Shown here: positions 40,370-42,894 of the stretch, in pieces
How the letters are laid out: each line of letters opens with the position of its first letter
Numbering within the stretch: the first letter of the stretch is position 1
Assembly (NCBI GenBank): GCA_022841795.1
Contig: JALHQU010000034.1
Coordinates: forward strand, 1-42,894
From: Fimbriiglobus sp.
GTDB taxonomy: Bacteria > Planctomycetota > Planctomycetia > Gemmatales > Gemmataceae
DNA: 42,894 nt
Direction of reading: 5' to 3'
Notes under the pieces: generated by a model
Databases searched by the model: none
What the model was told of the DNA's origin: nothing
What the model saw: only the letters and a program-made list of their open reading frames with translations
Position numbers and translations under genes: made by a program

Positions 40370-41968
40370 ATGAAGCGTTTCTGGCTGGTGCTTCTGGCGG
40401 TGGTGGGGCTGGTCGGCGGGGCGTCGGCCGAGCCGATCAAGCCGGTGGTGGAGGTGCGGGTGAAGGCGGTGGCCGACCTGATCCCGACGGTCGAGTACGT
40501 CGGCGGGCTGGCCGGGCAGGCGGACTCGGCCCAGCAGTTCGCCGGGGTGATGAAGCAGTTCGCGGGGAACGAGAAGGGGTTCGACGGGCTGGACCTGAAC
40601 CGGCCGATCGGGTTCTACGCCGGGTTCGCCGAGAAGGTGGAGGACAGCCCCCTGGTGCTGATGCTGCCGATCGCCGACGAGGAAGCGGCCATCGACGCGG
40701 CGAAGACCAAGCTGAACGTGGACCTGAAGAAGGGCGACGGCGGGGTGTACACCGCGGAGCTGCCGGGGGTGCCCGGCCCGGTGTATCTGCGGTTCGCCGA
40801 CAAGTACGCGTACATCACCCTGCGGTCGGAGAAGTGGGTGGACGCGGGCAAGCTGATCGCCCCGAAGGTGTTCTTCGCCGAGAAGCCGACCGACGTGCTC
40901 GGGCTGTCGGTCCGTCTCGCCAACATCCCGGAGGACGTGAAGAAGATGGCCTACGGGCAGATGGAACTGAAGGTGAAGGAGGACAACAGCAACCGGGACG
41001 CCACCCCGATGCAGAAGCTGTTCAACGACTTCTTCGCCGACGTGTCGGTGGACGCGGTGAAGACGGTGCTGACGGACGGCGACACGTTCACCCTGACGCT
41101 CAACGTAGACCCGAAGGCGGACGACTGGAAGCTGGCGGTCGGGCTGACGCCGAAGGCCGGCACCACGCTGGCGAAGACGCTGGCCGGGTTCGCCGACCGG
41201 GAGAGCGGGGCGGCCGGGGCGGCGTGGGTGAAGAACCCGCTCACCAACTTCGGGCTGAACTTCCAGCTGCCGCCGGAGACGACCAAGAAGTTCGCCGCCC
41301 TGATGGACGCCGCGGCCAAGCAGGCCGTGCAGGACGCCAAGGAGAGCGACCGGACGGTGGTGGAGAAGGCGTTCGACGCCGCCCTGCCCACCCTGAAAGC
41401 CGGCGACTTCCAGATCGGCGTCCTGGGCACGCCGGCGACCGGCGACAAGATGAACGGGCTGGTCACGCTGAAGACGGTGAAGGGCACCGGCATCGTCGAT
41501 CTGGTGAAGGGGTTCGCCCTGCTGCTGCCGAAGGAGCAGGGCAGCTTCCAGGCGGACGTCGGGTCGGTGGGCGAGCGGAAGCTGCACAAGGCGACGTTCG
41601 TGAACACCGGCGACAACCCGTTCGGGTCGTCCACTATGTGGGCGATGACGTCGGACGACCTGATCGCCCTCGCCATCGCCGGCGAGTCGGACTCGCTGAA
41701 GGCGGTGGCGGCGGCCAAGCCGACCAAGACGCCGATGTTCTTCACCGAGACGTCGTTCACCCGGGCGGCGATGTTCTCGTCGAAGGACCACACGCCGGAG
41801 ATGATCAAGAAGGCGCTGGCGGACGTGTTCCCGGACGGTAAGCCGGACGGCAAGGACACGCTGAAGCTGGTACTCAGCGGCGGCAAGAAGCTCGAACTGT
41901 CGCTGACGATGAAGGGGAAGGGGGCTGCCTTCTTGGCCGCGCTCGACCGGGCGAAGAAGGGGGAATAG
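40370..41968 (+). CDS. Large secreted planctomycete protein, unknown function
   Basis: I do not recognise a named domain. The 532-residue product has a clear signal peptide ('FWLVLLAVVGLVGGASAEP'). The mature protein has alternating helix/strand character, with segments such as 'DLNRPIGFYAGFAEKVEDSP' and a later duplicated-looking theme of 'LTLNVDPKADDWKLAVGLTP' and 'LKLVLSGGKKLELSLTMKGK'. Similar proteins of about this size with this start are common in Gemmata-type genomes as hypothetical exports (from memory, not searched). GAGGGG precedes the ATG. It converges with the Gfo/Idh gene across a palindrome. Confidence 0.8.
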   Translation: MKRFWLVLLAVVGLVGGASAEPIKPVVEVRVKAVADLIPTVEYVGGLAGQADSAQQFAGVMKQFAGNEKGFDGLDLNRPIGFYAGFAEKVEDSPLVLMLPIADEEAAIDAAKTKLNVDLKKGDGGVYTAELPGVPGPVYLRFADKYAYITLRSEKWVDAGKLIAPKVFFAEKPTDVLGLSVRLANIPEDVKKMAYGQMELKVKEDNSNRDATPMQKLFNDFFADVSVDAVKTVLTDGDTFTLTLNVDPKADDWKLAVGLTPKAGTTLAKTLAGFADRESGAAGAAWVKNPLTNFGLNFQLPPETTKKFAALMDAAAKQAVQDAKESDRTVVEKAFDAALPTLKAGDFQIGVLGTPATGDKMNGLVTLKTVKGTGIVDLVKGFALLLPKEQGSFQADVGSVGERKLHKATFVNTGDNPFGSSTMWAMTSDDLIALAIAGESDSLKAVAAAKPTKTPMFFTETSFTRAAMFSSKDHTPEMIKKALADVFPDGKPDGKDTLKLVLSGGKKLELSLTMKGKGAAFLAALDRAKKGE

Positions 41969-41973
41969 CAATT

Positions 41974-42040
41974 GGTGAACCCCGACCGCCAGGGAGGGGG
42001 TGCCAACCACGCACCCCCTCCCTGGCGGTCGGCGTTCACC
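41974..42040. repeat. Complete GGTGAACC-ended palindrome between convergent genes
   Basis: The left arm from 41974 (GGTGAACCCCGACCGCCAGG...) pairs with 42012-42040 with one mismatch. It fills the space between two stop codons: its last base is the first base of the Gfo/Idh stop. The same element is found inside ispA and as a half copy at 30534. Confidence 0.93.
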
Positions 42041-42894
42041 TAGATCTTCACCACCTCCAGCCGCCCGTGGTTGGCCCCGCTGCGGTTCGCCGCCGCGATG
42101 AACGCCACGATCTCCAGCGTCTCGCCGATGTCCAGCAGGGCCTTCCCGGTCTGGAACGTGTCCACCACCTTCTTCAGCAGCTCGCGGTAGATGAACTTGG
42201 TCGGCACGGTCGTCGTCTGGATCGACTTCTCGGCGAACGCGGTGAACCCGAACTCGGCCTTGCCGTCGCGGATGCCGCGGACGGTCGCCACCCGCCCGTC
42301 CTTCCAGGTGCCGGTCGCCACATCCACGCCATTCTGGTGGGTACACGTCACGCTCTCGCACCCCGGCCCCATCAGGGCGTACAGCATTTCCACCGCGTGG
42401 ATGCCGTAGTGGAACAGCCCCGGATTCCGCTCGTGCGTACTGGCCGGGCCGTAGGTGAGGCAGCCGAGCCGCTTGCCGGACTTGCCCGCGGCGGCGGTGT
42501 ACGCCGTCACCTCCGGGGCGTACCGCAGGGCGGACGAGCTGAACAGTGGCAGCTTCTTCTTCGCGGCCAGGTCGGCCATCTTCCGAGCGTCGTCGAGGGT
42601 GCAAGCGAACGGCTTGTCCACGAAGCACGGCACCCCGGCCTCCAGGAACGGCTTCGCCCGCTCCCAGTGGACCGACCCGTCCACCGCCTCGACCAGCACC
42701 GCGTCCACCTGGCCGATCAGGTCTTTCGGCGAATCGACCAGCTTCACGCCCAGCTTCGTCATCGCCTCCGTGTAACCAGCGATCTTCTCCGGCGCCAGCT
42801 TCGACTCGCCGGGGCAGCCGAGCACCACCGTTGCCCCGTCCACCCACTGCTCCTCGTCGATGCCGGTGTGGTTCAGCCGCTTGGTGAACTCGAC
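42040..42894 (-). CDS. Gfo/Idh/MocA oxidoreductase (5' end missing)
   Basis: The frame is open to the right edge and continues beyond it, so the N-terminal NAD(P)-binding start is not seen; 284 residues are present. The visible part includes the Rossmann-fold end 'GVPCFVDKPFACTLDDARKM', with the conserved DKP in place of the usual EKP. The C-terminal alpha/beta domain follows ('GLFHYGIHAVEMLYALMG'), where 'HYGIHAVE' holds the usual catalytic His region. Family members oxidise or reduce sugars and related compounds; substrate unknown. The GTG at 42843 is not the true start, because homologous-looking sequence continues upstream. Confidence 0.9.
   Translation of the reverse strand, partial: VEFTKRLNHTGIDEEQWVDGATVVLGCPGESKLAPEKIAGYTEAMTKLGVKLVDSPKDLIGQVDAVLVEAVDGSVHWERAKPFLEAGVPCFVDKPFACTLDDARKMADLAAKKKLPLFSSSALRYAPEVTAYTAAAGKSGKRLGCLTYGPASTHERNPGLFHYGIHAVEMLYALMGPGCESVTCTHQNGVDVATGTWKDGRVATVRGIRDGKAEFGFTAFAEKSIQTTTVPTKFIYRELLKKVVDTFQTGKALLDIGETLEIVAFIAAANRSGANHGRLEVVKI

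Noticed and set aside
39731-42847. Open frame of about 1038 codons on the minus strand
   Set aside because: It runs across argH, the 40370 gene and the Gfo/Idh gene in wrong frames; the real genes explain the region.
1-42894. tRNA or other structured RNA genes
   Set aside because: GGTTCG-like words occur only inside palindromes (for example 16841) and no cloverleaf with acceptor stem was seen by eye; no covariance search was possible.

Overview
The window looks like a piece of a planctomycete chromosome, most likely Gemmataceae. The DNA is very G+C rich by eye (not computed). Lineage pointers are a TIGR02996-type repeat-companion protein, a large exported protein whose N-terminus carries the 'LEPREVPA' export-type motif, a WD40-tail-like helical domain (the 'ERIGTPAA' type), an oversized secretin, and many Gemmata-style secreted proteins of unknown function. 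No tRNA, rRNA, CRISPR array, prophage or intact insertion sequence was recognised.

Layout. 1-3.6 kb: a metal-type ABC permease divergent from argG, then a secreted five-repeat protein. 3.7-10.5 kb: a 1390-residue secretin and a 766-residue TPR-like membrane-anchored protein. 10.7-16.8 kb: xseA-xseB and ispA-dxs, the familiar exonuclease VII/isoprenoid cluster, here split by an opposite-strand gene that is itself broken by one in-frame amber codon. 17-24.4 kb: an S9 peptidase, maf plus a GT9 glycosyltransferase, a small membrane protein, a vanadium haloperoxidase-like exported protein and an FAH-fold enzyme. 24.5-28.6 kb: obgE-coaX-mnmE-like as a chain of 4-base overlaps, divergent from argC. 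28.7-35.4 kb: a TIGR02996 protein, a secreted protein, a BNR sialidase-like protein, a cytochrome P450, a degenerate HD-GYP protein and a CPBP protease. 35.4-38.3 kb: a minus-strand set of a small membrane protein, a glutathionylspermidine-synthase-like ATP-grasp enzyme and a three-TM protein, resembling the E. coli ygiB-ygiC pairing. 38.5-42.9 kb: a small unknown, argH, a secreted planctomycete protein and a truncated Gfo/Idh/MocA oxidoreductase.

The most unusual feature is not a gene. Almost every gap between genes holds a long palindrome (arms about 20-46 bases), and most belong to different sequence families. They are not just terminators. One lies in frame inside ispA. Several supply stop codons or C-terminal residues to neighbouring genes. 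Two abut start codons and supply the Shine-Dalgarno-like purine run. One is a perfect 64-base palindrome with no loop. They look like several REP/MITE-like families that have been partly absorbed into gene ends. The mobilising enzyme is not in this window.

Three arginine genes (argG, argC, argH) lie within 40 kb but are not in one operon.
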